64,000 bases of DNA from an uncultured Lacticaseibacillus sp. (GTDB taxonomy: Bacteria; Bacillota; Bacilli; Lactobacillales; Lactobacillaceae), in assembly GCA_934370925.1 (NCBI GenBank), contig CAKRNG010000008.1, positions 14,836 through 78,835 of the forward strand. The letters are read 5' to 3'. A model generated the notes under the pieces. The model searched no databases. It had not been told where the DNA came from and saw nothing but the letters and a program-made list of their open reading frames with translations. This document shows, in pieces, positions 26,012 to 34,494 of the stretch (position 1 is its first letter; each line of letters opens with the position of its first letter). A program made the translations under genes and the position numbers.

Positions 26012-27094
26012 ATGACAGAAAAGCAGTACACAGTTGCGATTTTGGGGGCAACGGGTGCCGTGGGAACACGGATGATTGAACAGTTGGAACAGTCAACGAT
26101 TCCAGTCGGGGAGATTCACCTGCTGGCATCTGCCCGTTCTGCGGGTAAGACGTTGACCTTCAAGGGTGAACCCGTTGTGATTGAAGAAGCCAAGCCGGAA
26201 TCATTCACGGGGGTCGACCTTGTGTTGGCATCTGCAGGCGGTGGTGTGTCTGGTCGGTTATTGCCAGAAGCCGTGAAGCGCGGGGCTGTCTGCGTGGATA
26301 ACACTTCCTTCTTCCGCATGAACGACAACGTGCCACTGGTTGTGCCAGAAGTTAATGCAGACGCACTTGCTGGCCACAACGGGATTATCGCCAACCCTAA
26401 CTGCTCCACGATTCAGATGGTGGTGGCGCTTGAACCAATTCGTCAACAATTTGGCTTGAACCAGATTATTGTCTCCACGTACCAAGCTGCTGGTGGTGCG
26501 GGTCAGTCCGCGATTGAAGAACTGTACCGTGAATCGCAGGAAAAGCTGGACGGCAAGGAAATGCAGGCCAACATTTTGCCAGTGAAGGGCGATAAGAAGC
26601 ACTACCCACTGGCCTTCAACCTGTTGCCACAAATCGACGTGTTCGAAGAAGCAGACTACACGCACGAAGAGTGGAAGATGATCCACGAAACCAAGAAGAT
26701 TATGTACGGTGATAAGAACAGCAGCGACATCAAGGTTACGGCAACGTGTGTCCGCGTGCCCGTTCCGATTGGCCATGGGGAAACCGTGTACTTCACGACG
26801 GATGCCCAGCCAACACCAGATGCCATTCGCAGTTCACTCACGGGGGCACCAGGGGTCGTTGTTGAAGATGACCCAAGCCAGCAGCTTTACCCACAGCCAA
26901 TCACCGCAGAGGGAAGCCGCGACACGTTCGTTGGCCGGATTCGGGCGGACGTCGAGAACCCAGGTGCTTACCACATGTGGGTTGTGTCCGATAACCTGCT
27001 GAAGGGCGCTGCTTGGAACACCGTGCAGATTGCAGAAGAACTCGTTGCGCGTGACTTGGTTCGGGTACCAGAAGGCGCGGCAGACTTGTTTTAA
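26012..27094 (+). CDS. asd: Aspartate-semialdehyde dehydrogenase
   Basis: A 360-residue NADPH enzyme reducing aspartyl phosphate to aspartate semialdehyde. [17 protein letters not shown] forms the nucleotide-binding loop, the catalytic cysteine is in [13 protein letters not shown], and [16 protein letters not shown] carries the catalytic histidine. GAGGAAAAG precedes ATG 26012. It supplies both DapA and Hom, both encoded in this window. Confidence 0.95.
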   Translation: MTEKQYTVAILGATGAVGTRMIEQLEQSTIPVGEIHLLASARSAGKTLTFKGEPVVIEEAKPESFTGVDLVLASAGGGVSGRLLPEAVKRGAVCVDNTSFFRMNDNVPLVVPEVNADALAGHNGIIANPNCSTIQMVVALEPIRQQFGLNQIIVSTYQAAGGAGQSAIEELYRESQEKLDGKEMQANILPVKGDKKHYPLAFNLLPQIDVFEEADYTHEEWKMIHETKKIMYGDKNSSDIKVTATCVRVPVPIGHGETVYFTTDAQPTPDAIRSSLTGAPGVVVEDDPSQQLYPQPITAEGSRDTFVGRIRADVENPGAYHMWVVSDNLLKGAAWNTVQIAEELVARDLVRVPEGAADLF

Positions 27095-27100
27095 GTAGCA

Positions 27101-27220
27101 AGGCTGCGCCAGAAGACGGTTTGGCCCCGGTATACAAGGTAGTCTCGGCGGAAATCCCGCACTTAGGATTTCTGTCGGGACTGCCTTGTATGTTAGGGGG
27201 CAGTCTTTTGGCGCGCGACT
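27101..27220 (-). repeat. Family B palindrome, copy B5
   Basis: AGGCTGCGCCAGAAGACGG to GTCTTTTGGCGCGCGACT, starting 6 bases after the asd stop codon. Middle stem is GGTAGTCTCGGC against GTCGGGACTGCC. Inverted relative to B1. Confidence 0.75.
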
Positions 27221-27266
27221 AATCGCACGGTGGCACACCCGCAAAAAAATTGTTATTGTTTAACGG

Positions 27267-27297
27267 AACTCCTGGTGCGAACGCGCCAGGAGTTTTT
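27267..27297 (+). terminator. Terminator after asd
   Basis: AACTCCTGGTGCG / CGCGCCAGGAGTT followed by TTT, downstream of B5. It should end the lysine operon. The stretch 27298-27630 holds no gene I can support; an 83-residue frame there has no ribosome site and an odd composition. Confidence 0.8.
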
Positions 27298-27630
27298 AAA
27301 TGGTTGACGTCAGGGGGGAATTTCGGTTGGTCGGCTGTAAAAAGACCATCTTGTACCATACGATATTGGTTATGATAAGCATATTTATTAAAGTGACAAA
27401 TTTAACCATAGCATTCCGATTCACTTTATGTAACAATAAGTTTTGTAAGGAATCACCGTGTGCCGGTGGTTCATGGTTTAGGTTTGATCGTCGGTGCGGT
27501 TGGTGGTTGTCTGGGGAGGCAACCATCAACGGGTCCGTATCGGTGATGTAACATCATCATTTACCCGTTATTCAGACAAGCTTGCCAGTATTTTAGGAAG
27601 GCTCGGGGGAACAACTCGGTAGATAATACA

Positions 27631-27767
27631 AAAAAAGAGAGGCTGCGCCAGAAGACGGTTTGGCCCCTAACATACAAAGCAGGCCTGGTGGAAATCCCGA
27701 ACTTAGGATTTCTACCAGGCCTGCTTTGTATGTTAGGGGGTAGTCTTCTGGCGCACCCCTCTTTTTC
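27631..27767. terminator. Family B palindrome B6 acting as a two-way terminator
   Basis: A family B hairpin extended by AAAAAAGAG on the left and CTCTTTTTC on the right, so each strand ends its stem with a T-run. Middle stem GCAGGCCTGG / CCAGGCCTGC. It sits between the plus-strand end of the lysine region and the convergent nagB gene, where it can end nagB transcription. Confidence 0.7.
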
Positions 27768-27797
27768 ATTCATTGTGTTTGTTGAAAAATTAAGGGA

Positions 27798-28505
27798 TTA
27801 CTTGGTCAACTTGCTTGCGGCTGCTTCATCGATGAGCAGGATGGCGTCATCGTGGTTCTGAAGGACGGAAGCAGGGCAGTCAGTGGAGACAGGACCTTCA
27901 ACCGTTGCCTTGATTGCGTCGGCCTTGTCCTCGCCGAATGCAAGTAGGAGAATCTTCTTTGATTTCATGATGGAACCAATCCCCATGGAGTAGGCGTAGC
28001 GAGGAACATCTTCTTCGTGTTCAAAGAAGCGGGCGTTGGCGTCAATCGTGGACTGGGTCAGCGCAACCTTCTGCGTGTTGCCGTCAAGTGGGGAACCTGG
28101 TTCGTTGAAGCCGATGTGTCCGTTACGGCCAATCCCGAGCAGCTGAATGTCGATTGGGTGTTCAGCGATAACCTGATCGTAGTGTGCAGGTTCGTTGTCT
28201 GCGTCCGTTGCGAGACCGTTTGGCACAAAGGATTCCTTGAATGGCTTCTTGTTGAACAAGTGGCTGTTCATGAAGTAACGGTAGCTCTGGTCGTTGTCGC
28301 CAGAAAGACCAACATATTCGTCCAGGTTAACGCTGGTCATGTCGGTGAAGTCAAGATCGCTAGCCGTCATCTTGTCGTACAGCGCAACGGGTGAGCTCCC
28401 GGTGGCAAGACCCAGCACCTTCGCGTTGTTTTTCATGCCTTCCTTGATGATTTCGAATGCTGCCTGGCTTGCTTCGTCTTTGTTCTTAAATACGCGTACT
28501 TGCAT
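27798..28505 (-). CDS. nagB: Glucosamine-6-phosphate deaminase
   Basis: A 235-residue enzyme converting glucosamine 6-phosphate to fructose 6-phosphate and ammonia. Family marks are [38 protein letters not shown] and the catalytic [20 protein letters not shown]. Length matches the short Gram-positive type. AGAGGGGTATTC lies before ATG 28505. Monocistronic, with its own NagR-like operators upstream. Confidence 0.95.
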   Translation of the reverse strand: MQVRVFKNKDEASQAAFEIIKEGMKNNAKVLGLATGSSPVALYDKMTASDLDFTDMTSVNLDEYVGLSGDNDQSYRYFMNSHLFNKKPFKESFVPNGLATDADNEPAHYDQVIAEHPIDIQLLGIGRNGHIGFNEPGSPLDGNTQKVALTQSTIDANARFFEHEEDVPRYAYSMGIGSIMKSKKILLLAFGEDKADAIKATVEGPVSTDCPASVLQNHDDAILLIDEAAASKLTK

Positions 28506-28540
28506 TTTTGAATACCCCTCTTTTTGGTTTGTTCCGCTTC

Positions 28541-28585
28541 TTCATTGGTATAGTCCAATTATAACATGTGGACTAGACCTGTCAA
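28541..28585 (-). promoter_or_regulatory. nagB promoter with two NagR/dre-like operators
   Basis: Minus-strand TTGACA (28580-28585) and TATAAT (28558-28563), 16-base spacer. The palindrome ATTGGTATAGTCCAAT (28544-28559) touches the -10 box, and TGGACTAGACCTG (28569-28581) fills the spacer. Both resemble the TGGTCTAGACCA-type sites bound by the GntR-family regulator NagR/YvoA. The regulator gene is not in the window. Confidence 0.7.
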
Positions 28586-29038
28586 CAGGTGGAGGCAAAA
28601 AGACAAATAACATTTTACGTGATGAAATGTGGCAAAAAATGAAACTTAAGTATTATTGTCTTGATTCGCTAAAACTGATTTGTTAATTCAGCGACAGGCG
28701 TCATTTATTTTTGGCCTTTATCGATTTTTGAGAAGGAATAAAAGACAAAAAAAGGTGGGGACAAATCTCGAAAATGCATTATTTTAAGTTTGCATTTATC
28801 CAATCTATAACTTAAAACTAAGGACGTGTGTTTTTTGATATTTCAACAACTGTTTTTCGAAATGAATAAGTTTTAAAAAACGCTATGACCTCCAAATGCC
28901 GTTGTGATGGGATTCATAGAGATGTGTCGTGACAGATTGACTGATGCAATTCACAAAATTTACGGATTGGTTTATGGTGTGGATAAGCTGGATAACAAAG
29001 CTACGATTTTTTATTTCGCTAAAAAAAGAAAAAGTGGG
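28586..29038. other. AT-rich intergenic stretch with a DnaA box
   Basis: No coding frame here is convincing. TGTGGATAA at 28978-28986 is the exact complement of the DnaA box TTATCCACA; TTATCCAAT at about 28797 is a near match. A single perfect box can occur by chance in 64 kb, and neither dnaA/dnaN nor a box cluster is present, so this is not an origin. Confidence 0.35.
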
Positions 29039-29161
29039 TTGTTTTTTTAAAAAATTGAGTTACTATAATATACGTAAGGGCGATAAGCCCAAAACAAACC
29101 TAAACTTACACTCCCCAAAAAAGTTCCCCCAAACTTTCCACCGGTAACGGTGGTTTTTTTA
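29039..29161 (+). ncRNA. Probable small RNA with own promoter and terminator
   Basis: TTGTTT (29039-29044) and TATAAT (29064-29069) form a promoter with a slightly long 19-base spacer. Transcription would begin near 29076 and end at the hairpin CCACCGGTAACGGTGG plus TTTTTTT (about 29139-29161), giving about 85 nt with no ORF. The RNA has a 5' hairpin GGGCGATAAGCCC and then an open C-rich part with ACTCCCC and TTCCCCC. Such runs in Gram-positive sRNAs often pair with ribosome binding sites. Function is inference only. Confidence 0.5.
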
Positions 29162-29235
29162 TGCCCCAAAACGCATTTTTAGGTTATGCTACCATAATTT
29201 GTTTTCGACAAATAAAAAACGGTCGCATCTATCTG

Positions 29236-29294
29236 ACAAAAAAGGCCCCCGTAAAAATCCTGAAATGAAGGATTTCTACGGGGGCCTTTGATTT
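29236..29294. terminator. Terminator hairpin between sRNA and helicase gene
   Basis: AAAGGCCCCCGTAAAAATCC (29241-29260) pairs with GGATTTCTACGGGGGCCTTT (29270-29289), with A and T runs outside. It can act in both directions and probably ends the minus-strand helicase transcript. Confidence 0.8.
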
Positions 29295-29340
29295 TATTGT
29301 CATATTCAGTGGACGTTTGGTGCATTTTTCGCAAACTGTG

Positions 29341-31704
29341 TCAGAACTGTCCCCAAAAGTCATCGAGTGTGTTTGCTAAGTCGCGTGTGGCGTGGGCGAC
29401 GCGCCAGTTTTGCCAGTGACGTGGAAAGAGGTCGACGTAGCGGCGTTCAGCAAAACGTTGATCGAGGAGGAGCACCACCCCGACATCGGTGGCGCCACGG
29501 ATGACGCGGCCAGCAGCTTGCAGCACGTTGTTGAAGCCTGGCAGCTGGTAGGCATAGGCGAATCCTTGCCCGTTACGGTGCTGGTAGTATTCTTTCAGCC
29601 GGTCAGTTTCGCCTGAAAGACCTGGTAGGCCGACTGACACAACGGCCACGCCTTCCAGCGCTTTGCCACGGAGGTCGATTCCCTCCGAGAAGCTACCGCC
29701 GAGGACTGCAAAGCCAGTGACAGGCGTGTCACCAGTGAATGCGGTGAGGAAGGCGTCACGGTCGCGATTCGTCATGGCGGGCGTTTGGCTGACGACTTCG
29801 GTATCGGGATTTGCGAGAACGAACGCCATTTTGACGCGCTCCAGATAAGCGTAGGAGGGGGCGAAGACGAGGTAGTTACCGCTGTGCGCGGCCACCATGG
29901 CGGTCAGCGCGGCGGTGATGGCAGGAAGACTGCGCTCACGTTCACGGTAAGTCGTTTGAATATTCTGGGCGACCATAACGAGCTGGTTGCTTGGGGGAAA
30001 GGGGGACGGCATGTGCGTTTCCAGACTGTTTTCCGCGCCCCCTAAGACATCGCGGTAGTAGGACATCGGGCTGAGCGTGGCGGAGAAGAGTACGGCGCCA
30101 CGCCCCTTGTTCATGCTGGCATCGAGGAAGTCGCTTGCGTTGAGGCACACCAACCGGACGTGGAGGTCACCGTCAACACGGAAGGTGCGCGTGACGTACA
30201 CGTCATTATAGAGTTCGCTAATCTTGAGGTAGGCGTTGGCGAGGAAGAAGGTGTCGAGGCAGGTGTCCACCACGTGCTTGACCTGGGGCGTGGGCTCCAT
30301 TTCCAACCAGTCGTGGCATTCAGCGGTGAATGTATCGAGGACATCGCGCACTTGGGCAATATCGTCGTCCTGGAAGTGCTCCTCCTTGGTGAGGTTGCTG
30401 TCGAGCACGTTGAAACATTCAATAACCGCTCGAATCGCTTTGCGTAACTTGGTAAGTTTACGGTCCGGGCGGCCTTTTTCCTGTGTGAGAGCGGGTAAAA
30501 GTGAACTGAACGCTGCCCGATTGACCTCCGCCGAATACATGCTGCGGGAACGGTCAACGAGGTTGTGCGCCTCGTCGATGAGGAAGAAATTTTCGTCATC
30601 GTCTTCAGCGAAGAACCGTTGCAGGAAGACGCGGGGGTCGAATAGATAGTTGTAGTCGCAAATGATGACGTCACAAAACAAGCTGGCGTCCAGCGAGAAT
30701 TCAAACGGATCCACCGTGTATTTACGGGCACACGCCTCGATGACCGTGCGGGTAATGCAATCGTTGTGACTGAGCAAATCCACGAGGGCGGGAAGCAGGC
30801 GGTCATAGTAACCGAGCATGTAGGGATTGGTCGTGGGGTCCTCGGGTTCATCCGCGAAGGTAATCGTGTCTTTAGCCGTAAGCGTGATGCTTTTGGCGTG
30901 CAACCCCTTTGCGGTCATGTGCGCCATCGCGTCCTCGGCCACCGTGCGCGTTGCGGTTTTGGCAGTTAAATAGAAGGCGCGGTTGATGAGCCCTGCGCCC
31001 ATTGCCTTGATGGTGGGAAAAAGGGTCGAAATCGTTTTACCCGTACCCGTGGGCGCCTCAACAAACAGGCGGCTACCACTATAGATGGTTTTGTAGACGT
31101 TCCCCGCAAATTGTCGCTGTCCGTCGCGAAATTGGTCGAAGGGAAATGCCAACGTCTGGGCACTCTCGTTGCGGGTGGCAATGATGTCTTGGCGCATCTG
31201 CATCCAGATGGCAAACTGGGCGAGCAACTGGCGGTAGAAGTCGGCGAGCTCGGCCGCTGTCTTGTGTTGTTCGTGGTGTTCCGCGTCCTTATTGCGGGTA
31301 TCGACGTAAATGAGGTCGATGGTGATGTCGGTCAGGTCGCGCTGCTCGCAAAGGTAGTGGGCGTACACGAAAGCCTGTGCCCAGTACCGGTCCGTGGTGT
31401 TTTGCGGCAGGTGGGCGAAGGAACGGGCGGACGTCTTGATTTCCTCGACCGTGACGCCAGCATCGGTGGTGAGCACGCCGTCTGCACGGCCATCAATGAG
31501 GTAGTCCTGCCCAGCAATGGTGGCGCTGGCTTTGAGGTAGACTTCGCTTTCGTAGTCGTCCTCTTCGTGTGCGTCTTGGAGCTGACGGTGGATGCGGCTG
31601 CCGACTTGGGCGGTGTTGTTGCTGGCTTGGTTGGCGGGGTTGAGGTCGCCGGTACGCACGGTGCGCTCTACTAGTTCCCGAATGCCGATGCGCGTTGTGG
31701 GCAC
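29341..31704 (-). CDS. DinG/Rad3-like ATP-dependent DNA helicase with N-terminal nuclease-like domain
   Basis: A 787-residue superfamily 2 helicase. Residues about 1-170 look like a PD-(D/E)xK (Cas4/RecB-like) fold: DGRADGVLT then VEEIKTSARSFAH. Walker A is EAPTGTGKTISTLFP; the DEAH box is FFLIDEAHNLVDRSR. Cysteines near ITRTVIEACARKYTVDPF and SLFCDVIICDYNYLF could hold an Fe-S cluster. The end has FSEGIDLRGKAL and QAAGRVIRG (motifs V and VI). The start is GTG 31704, behind GAGGAGGGG; the longer ORF would have this site inside it. Role in DNA repair is inferred from family. Confidence 0.87.
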   Translation of the reverse strand: MPTTRIGIRELVERTVRTGDLNPANQASNNTAQVGSRIHRQLQDAHEEDDYESEVYLKASATIAGQDYLIDGRADGVLTTDAGVTVEEIKTSARSFAHLPQNTTDRYWAQAFVYAHYLCEQRDLTDITIDLIYVDTRNKDAEHHEQHKTAAELADFYRQLLAQFAIWMQMRQDIIATRNESAQTLAFPFDQFRDGQRQFAGNVYKTIYSGSRLFVEAPTGTGKTISTLFPTIKAMGAGLINRAFYLTAKTATRTVAEDAMAHMTAKGLHAKSITLTAKDTITFADEPEDPTTNPYMLGYYDRLLPALVDLLSHNDCITRTVIEACARKYTVDPFEFSLDASLFCDVIICDYNYLFDPRVFLQRFFAEDDDENFFLIDEAHNLVDRSRSMYSAEVNRAAFSSLLPALTQEKGRPDRKLTKLRKAIRAVIECFNVLDSNLTKEEHFQDDDIAQVRDVLDTFTAECHDWLEMEPTPQVKHVVDTCLDTFFLANAYLKISELYNDVYVTRTFRVDGDLHVRLVCLNASDFLDASMNKGRGAVLFSATLSPMSYYRDVLGGAENSLETHMPSPFPPSNQLVMVAQNIQTTYRERERSLPAITAALTAMVAAHSGNYLVFAPSYAYLERVKMAFVLANPDTEVVSQTPAMTNRDRDAFLTAFTGDTPVTGFAVLGGSFSEGIDLRGKALEGVAVVSVGLPGLSGETDRLKEYYQHRNGQGFAYAYQLPGFNNVLQAAGRVIRGATDVGVVLLLDQRFAERRYVDLFPRHWQNWRVAHATRDLANTLDDFWGQF

Positions 31705-31768
31705 CTCAATCCCCTCCTCTTTTTTTTTCTTTCTCGATAGTAACATATGGTCGGCGGTTGTGTCGGCG

Positions 31769-31990
31769 GTTGTGGGGGAAAGTTTGGCTCCGGTTTTGGG
31801 GTGTCTTCAGTGGTGGGGCACGGTTCCATAAATTTGACCAAAGTTCGGTCAAAATTATTCCACCTCGCTTTGAGCCTGTCTGGAAGCCCACCAGACAGTC
31901 TCAAAGTCGGCCCGTATCTAAGCAGTAAACTGCTAAGATACCTTCACCACTTCCGCACAACCATCTCTCCGCCAAACTTTCCCCCACAAC
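31769..31990 (-). repeat. Family C structured repeat, copy C5
   Basis: Arms 31769-31788 and 31971-31990 are perfect complements over 20 bases. Inner hairpins include AATTTGACC / GGTCAAAATT and TATCTTAGCAG / CTGCTTAGATA (written on the minus strand), each differing from other copies on both arms. It lies just upstream of the helicase start codon, transcribed as part of its leader or promoter region. Confidence 0.78.
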
Positions 31991-32093
31991 AGCCTGCACT
32001 TGCTAACCAGGTTATGTTTCGCGTATAAGGATGCATGAACAGTCAAAAAAGTTCGCAATGACCTATATTTGTTGGTGAAATCGTGCTTCCGTA

Positions 32094-32151
32094 AAGACAA
32101 AAGACAAAAGACAAAAGACAAAAGACAAAAGACAAAAGACAAAAGACAAAA
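32094..32151 (+). repeat. Tandem 7-bp repeat, about eight units
   Basis: Unit AAAGACA (A-rich, no palindrome) repeated about eight times without change. A simple-sequence tract in an intergenic region; its length is likely to vary between strains. It is not a CRISPR array because there are no spacers. Confidence 0.9.
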
Positions 32152-32297
32152 TTCACGGTGATTAATTCAACAAGTTTTCGGTCAATTTTCCTCCGTGGAC
32201 AAGGGATGCCCAAAGTTTTCCCGCTCTTTGGGAAAACTTTCTGCGTCGTCTTTTTCTGCATGTGTGGTTAAGAATCCCCTCCTTTCGACACTGTTTC

Positions 32298-32327
32298 TTG
32301 CGTCGAAGGTCATGGGTGGGCTATGAT
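32298..32327 (+). promoter_or_regulatory. Possible promoter of the H1-like-tail gene
   Basis: TTGCGT (32298-32303) and TATGAT (32322-32327) with an 18-base spacer. Confidence 0.5.
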
Positions 32328-32395
32328 TGGTTGCGTAATTTGTTAAGGACGCACGCCCTCATCTTTTGCGATAGGGTGTTATGATGGAGAAATTT

Positions 32396-33019
32396 ATGCA
32401 AATCAACGTACAGAAATACTTGGACGCCGCTGCGAGTGATACGGTGCGCCACCTTGAACAGACCGTGCAGCCTGACGCAGTGACAACGGCCGCGGGGATG
32501 ACTGCGGCGCTGCAGCCACTTGCGAATGCTGTGGTGACGGCAATTAGTAATGATGAGCTGATTCGTGCAACACTCACGATCGCCACTCAGACGCCAACTC
32601 AGGTGAGTTTTGAGACGGGCATCATCAACATGCCCCTCGTGAATGCGAAGAAGGCGGGGAATTTCTTCGAGGTTGAAGAGATCGTGCCCGTGAATGTTTA
32701 TCTCGTGACCGAGAATACCTTCCTCAACGCTTCAGGATTGCGCATTGATTTGGTGGCTGACAGTGACACGTTCACTGGGGCCACGGGGCAGTTGGTGCAG
32801 AATACTGCTGCGCACGTGCTTGAACAGGTGGCACATATCACCGAAGAAGCCGCAAAGCCAGCGCCTGAACCGGAAGAAAAGCCAGCTGCCAAGAAGACTG
32901 CGACGAAGCGAACAACCAAGAAACCAGCCGCAAAGAAAACGCCAGCCAAGAAGACCACGGCGAAGAAAGCTACCACGAAAAAGGCGACAACCACCCGCAA
33001 GAAGAAGGTGGCCGATTAA
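32396..33019 (+). CDS. Unknown protein with histone-H1-like Lys/Ala/Pro tail
   Basis: A 207-residue protein. Residues about 1-155 are a globular domain I do not recognise (QINVQKYLDAAASDTVRHLE, then VSFETGIINMPLVNAKKAG). From about residue 160 the chain is almost only Lys, Ala, Thr and Pro (for example KKPAAKKTPAKKTTAKK), like histone H1 or the tails of some bacterial HU proteins. Such tails bind DNA or other polyanions without sequence preference. The start at 32396 is preferred because TGATGGAG lies 7 bases upstream; the ATG at 32381 would place this inside the gene. The stop overlaps the tauE start. Confidence 0.7.
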   Translation: MQINVQKYLDAAASDTVRHLEQTVQPDAVTTAAGMTAALQPLANAVVTAISNDELIRATLTIATQTPTQVSFETGIINMPLVNAKKAGNFFEVEEIVPVNVYLVTENTFLNASGLRIDLVADSDTFTGATGQLVQNTAAHVLEQVAHITEEAAKPAPEPEEKPAAKKTATKRTTKKPAAKKTPAKKTTAKKATTKKATTTRKKKVAD

Positions 33020-33861
33020 TGAATCAGCTCCTTTTATTGTTGATTACTGGCCTTGGTGCGGGGATTCTCGGCGCCATCATGGGCATTGGGGGCGGGATGA
33101 TTGTTACGCCCGTTCTGACAATCGTGATGGGTCTGCCCATTCAGTACGCGATTGCGGCTTCCGTGATTGCCGTGATTGCCACGAGTTCAGGGTCTACCAT
33201 TGCGTACTTACACGATGAGATGTTGAACTTGCGGGTGGCGATGTTCCTTGAAATCGCCACGACGGTTGGTGCTGTGGTTGGTGCCGTGGTTTCCGGACTC
33301 GTGAACGCCAAGTTTTTATACTGGCTGTTTGGCGCGCTTTTGCTGTTCTCCAGCTACAACATGGTACGTAAGCTGCTGGGGAAGAAGGACGCGGCGCCCG
33401 CGAAGACGAACGATGCGTTGGCGGAAAAGTTGCGGTTGAGTGGCTCGTATTATGACAAGGCCGCGCTGACGCAGGTCGAGTATGACGTGACGAACGTGCC
33501 GGGTGGATTTGCCATGATGTTTGGTGCCGGCATTGCGTCCGGACTGCTCGGAATTGGGAGTGGTGCCTTCAAGGTGATTGCCATGGACACCATTATGAAG
33601 ATGCCGCTCAAGCCAAGTAGTGCAACGTCCAACCTCATGATGGGGGTGACCGCGGCGGCTAGTGCCACGGTTTACTTCTTCAACGGTTCCCTGCAGCCAC
33701 AAATTGCGGGGCCGCTCGCGCTCGGAATTCTTGTCGGCGCCCTGGTTGGTTCCCGCATCATGCAGGTCCTGCCAACACGCGTACTGCGGATGATCTTCAT
33801 TCCCATCGTGGCGTACATGGGCTTGCAGATGTTTTTGAAGGGATTCGGGGTGAGCCTCTAA
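33019..33861 (+). CDS. TauE/SafE family membrane transporter
   Basis: A 280-residue membrane protein with about eight helices. The N-terminal LLITGLGAGILGAIMGIGGGMIVTPVL repeat, mirrored mid-protein in MFGAGIASGLLGIGSGAFKVIAMD, is the TauE/SafE signature. Members export sulfite, sulfonates or related anions. The start overlaps the previous stop and the next gene follows at once, so the three are translated together. Confidence 0.9.
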   Translation: MNQLLLLLITGLGAGILGAIMGIGGGMIVTPVLTIVMGLPIQYAIAASVIAVIATSSGSTIAYLHDEMLNLRVAMFLEIATTVGAVVGAVVSGLVNAKFLYWLFGALLLFSSYNMVRKLLGKKDAAPAKTNDALAEKLRLSGSYYDKAALTQVEYDVTNVPGGFAMMFGAGIASGLLGIGSGAFKVIAMDTIMKMPLKPSSATSNLMMGVTAAASATVYFFNGSLQPQIAGPLALGILVGALVGSRIMQVLPTRVLRMIFIPIVAYMGLQMFLKGFGVSL

Positions 33862-34245
33862 ATGACAACTAAAAATCAGACTAACCTTGATGCTGAGAAT
33901 AAGGAAATTGAGTTGGTGATTGGCAAAATTCTGCGCGTTGGCGTGATTTTTGCTGCTGCGGTGATTCTGCTTGGGCTCCTGCTCAGCTTTGCCACCGGGA
34001 CGACCGGCTACCCAGATGGGGTGCACCCACACCGCATCTTGTCGATTCTACAAGGCACGGTGCAACTGAAGCCGTACGCGGTGCTCATGACTGGGATTTT
34101 CCTACTCATCTTGACGCCCGTACTGCGGGTCGTGGTTTCCATTTACGCGTTCATTAAGGAAAAAGACCGCGTGTATGCCACCATTACGACCGTCGTTCTC
34201 GTCATCCTCCTCGCCGCCATGGTGATTGGGTATTTTGGGAAGTAA
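33862..34245 (+). CDS. DUF1634 membrane protein
   Basis: A 127-residue protein with three hydrophobic helices (about 26-47, 73-95 and 104-125). DUF1634 genes commonly follow TauE/SafE genes, as here with no gap, which suggests a partner subunit. The exact function is unknown. Confidence 0.85.
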   Translation: MTTKNQTNLDAENKEIELVIGKILRVGVIFAAAVILLGLLLSFATGTTGYPDGVHPHRILSILQGTVQLKPYAVLMTGIFLLILTPVLRVVVSIYAFIKEKDRVYATITTVVLVILLAAMVIGYFGK

Positions 34246-34262
34246 CACTTTATTTTCCACTT

Positions 34263-34292
34263 CAAAACGGCTCGCGATTGCGGGCCGTTTTT
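34263..34292 (+). terminator. Terminator of the tauE-DUF1634 transcript
   Basis: AAAACGGCTCGCG / TGCGGGCCGTTTTTG, a hairpin with a T-run 17 bases after the stop codon. Confidence 0.85.
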
Positions 34293-34330
34293 GTTTACCA
34301 TCCGCCGTGTTTTTACGATAATGAGACGAT

Positions 34331-34494
34331 TGGAGGCTGCGCCAGAAGACGGTTTGGCCCCGGTATACAAGGCAGTCCCGGTGGAAATCCCGAACTTAGG
34401 ATTTCTGCCGGGACTGCCTTGTATGTGAGGGGACAGTCTTCTGGCGCGCGACTGGATGTAACGTTCGTGTGCCTTGGACTTATGGCGTACCCAC
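34331..34494 (-). repeat. Family B palindrome, copy B7, with its flank
   Basis: Hairpin 34331-34453 (GGAGGCTGCGCCAGAAGACG to GTCTTCTGGCGCGCGAC), middle stem GGCAGTCCCGG / CCGGGACTGCC. The flank 34454-34494 is the reverse complement of the sequence preceding B1 and B4, so the mobile unit includes this flank. Confidence 0.75.

Noticed and set aside
27300..27551. 83-residue ORF between B5 and B6
   Set aside because: The start codon sits in a terminator tail with no ribosome site, and the composition is not protein-like.
28796..29000. Replication origin
   Set aside because: Only one perfect DnaA box and one near match occur, with no dnaA, dnaN or box cluster.
32094..32151. CRISPR-like array
   Set aside because: Units are 7 bp and contiguous with no spacers, and no cas genes are present.
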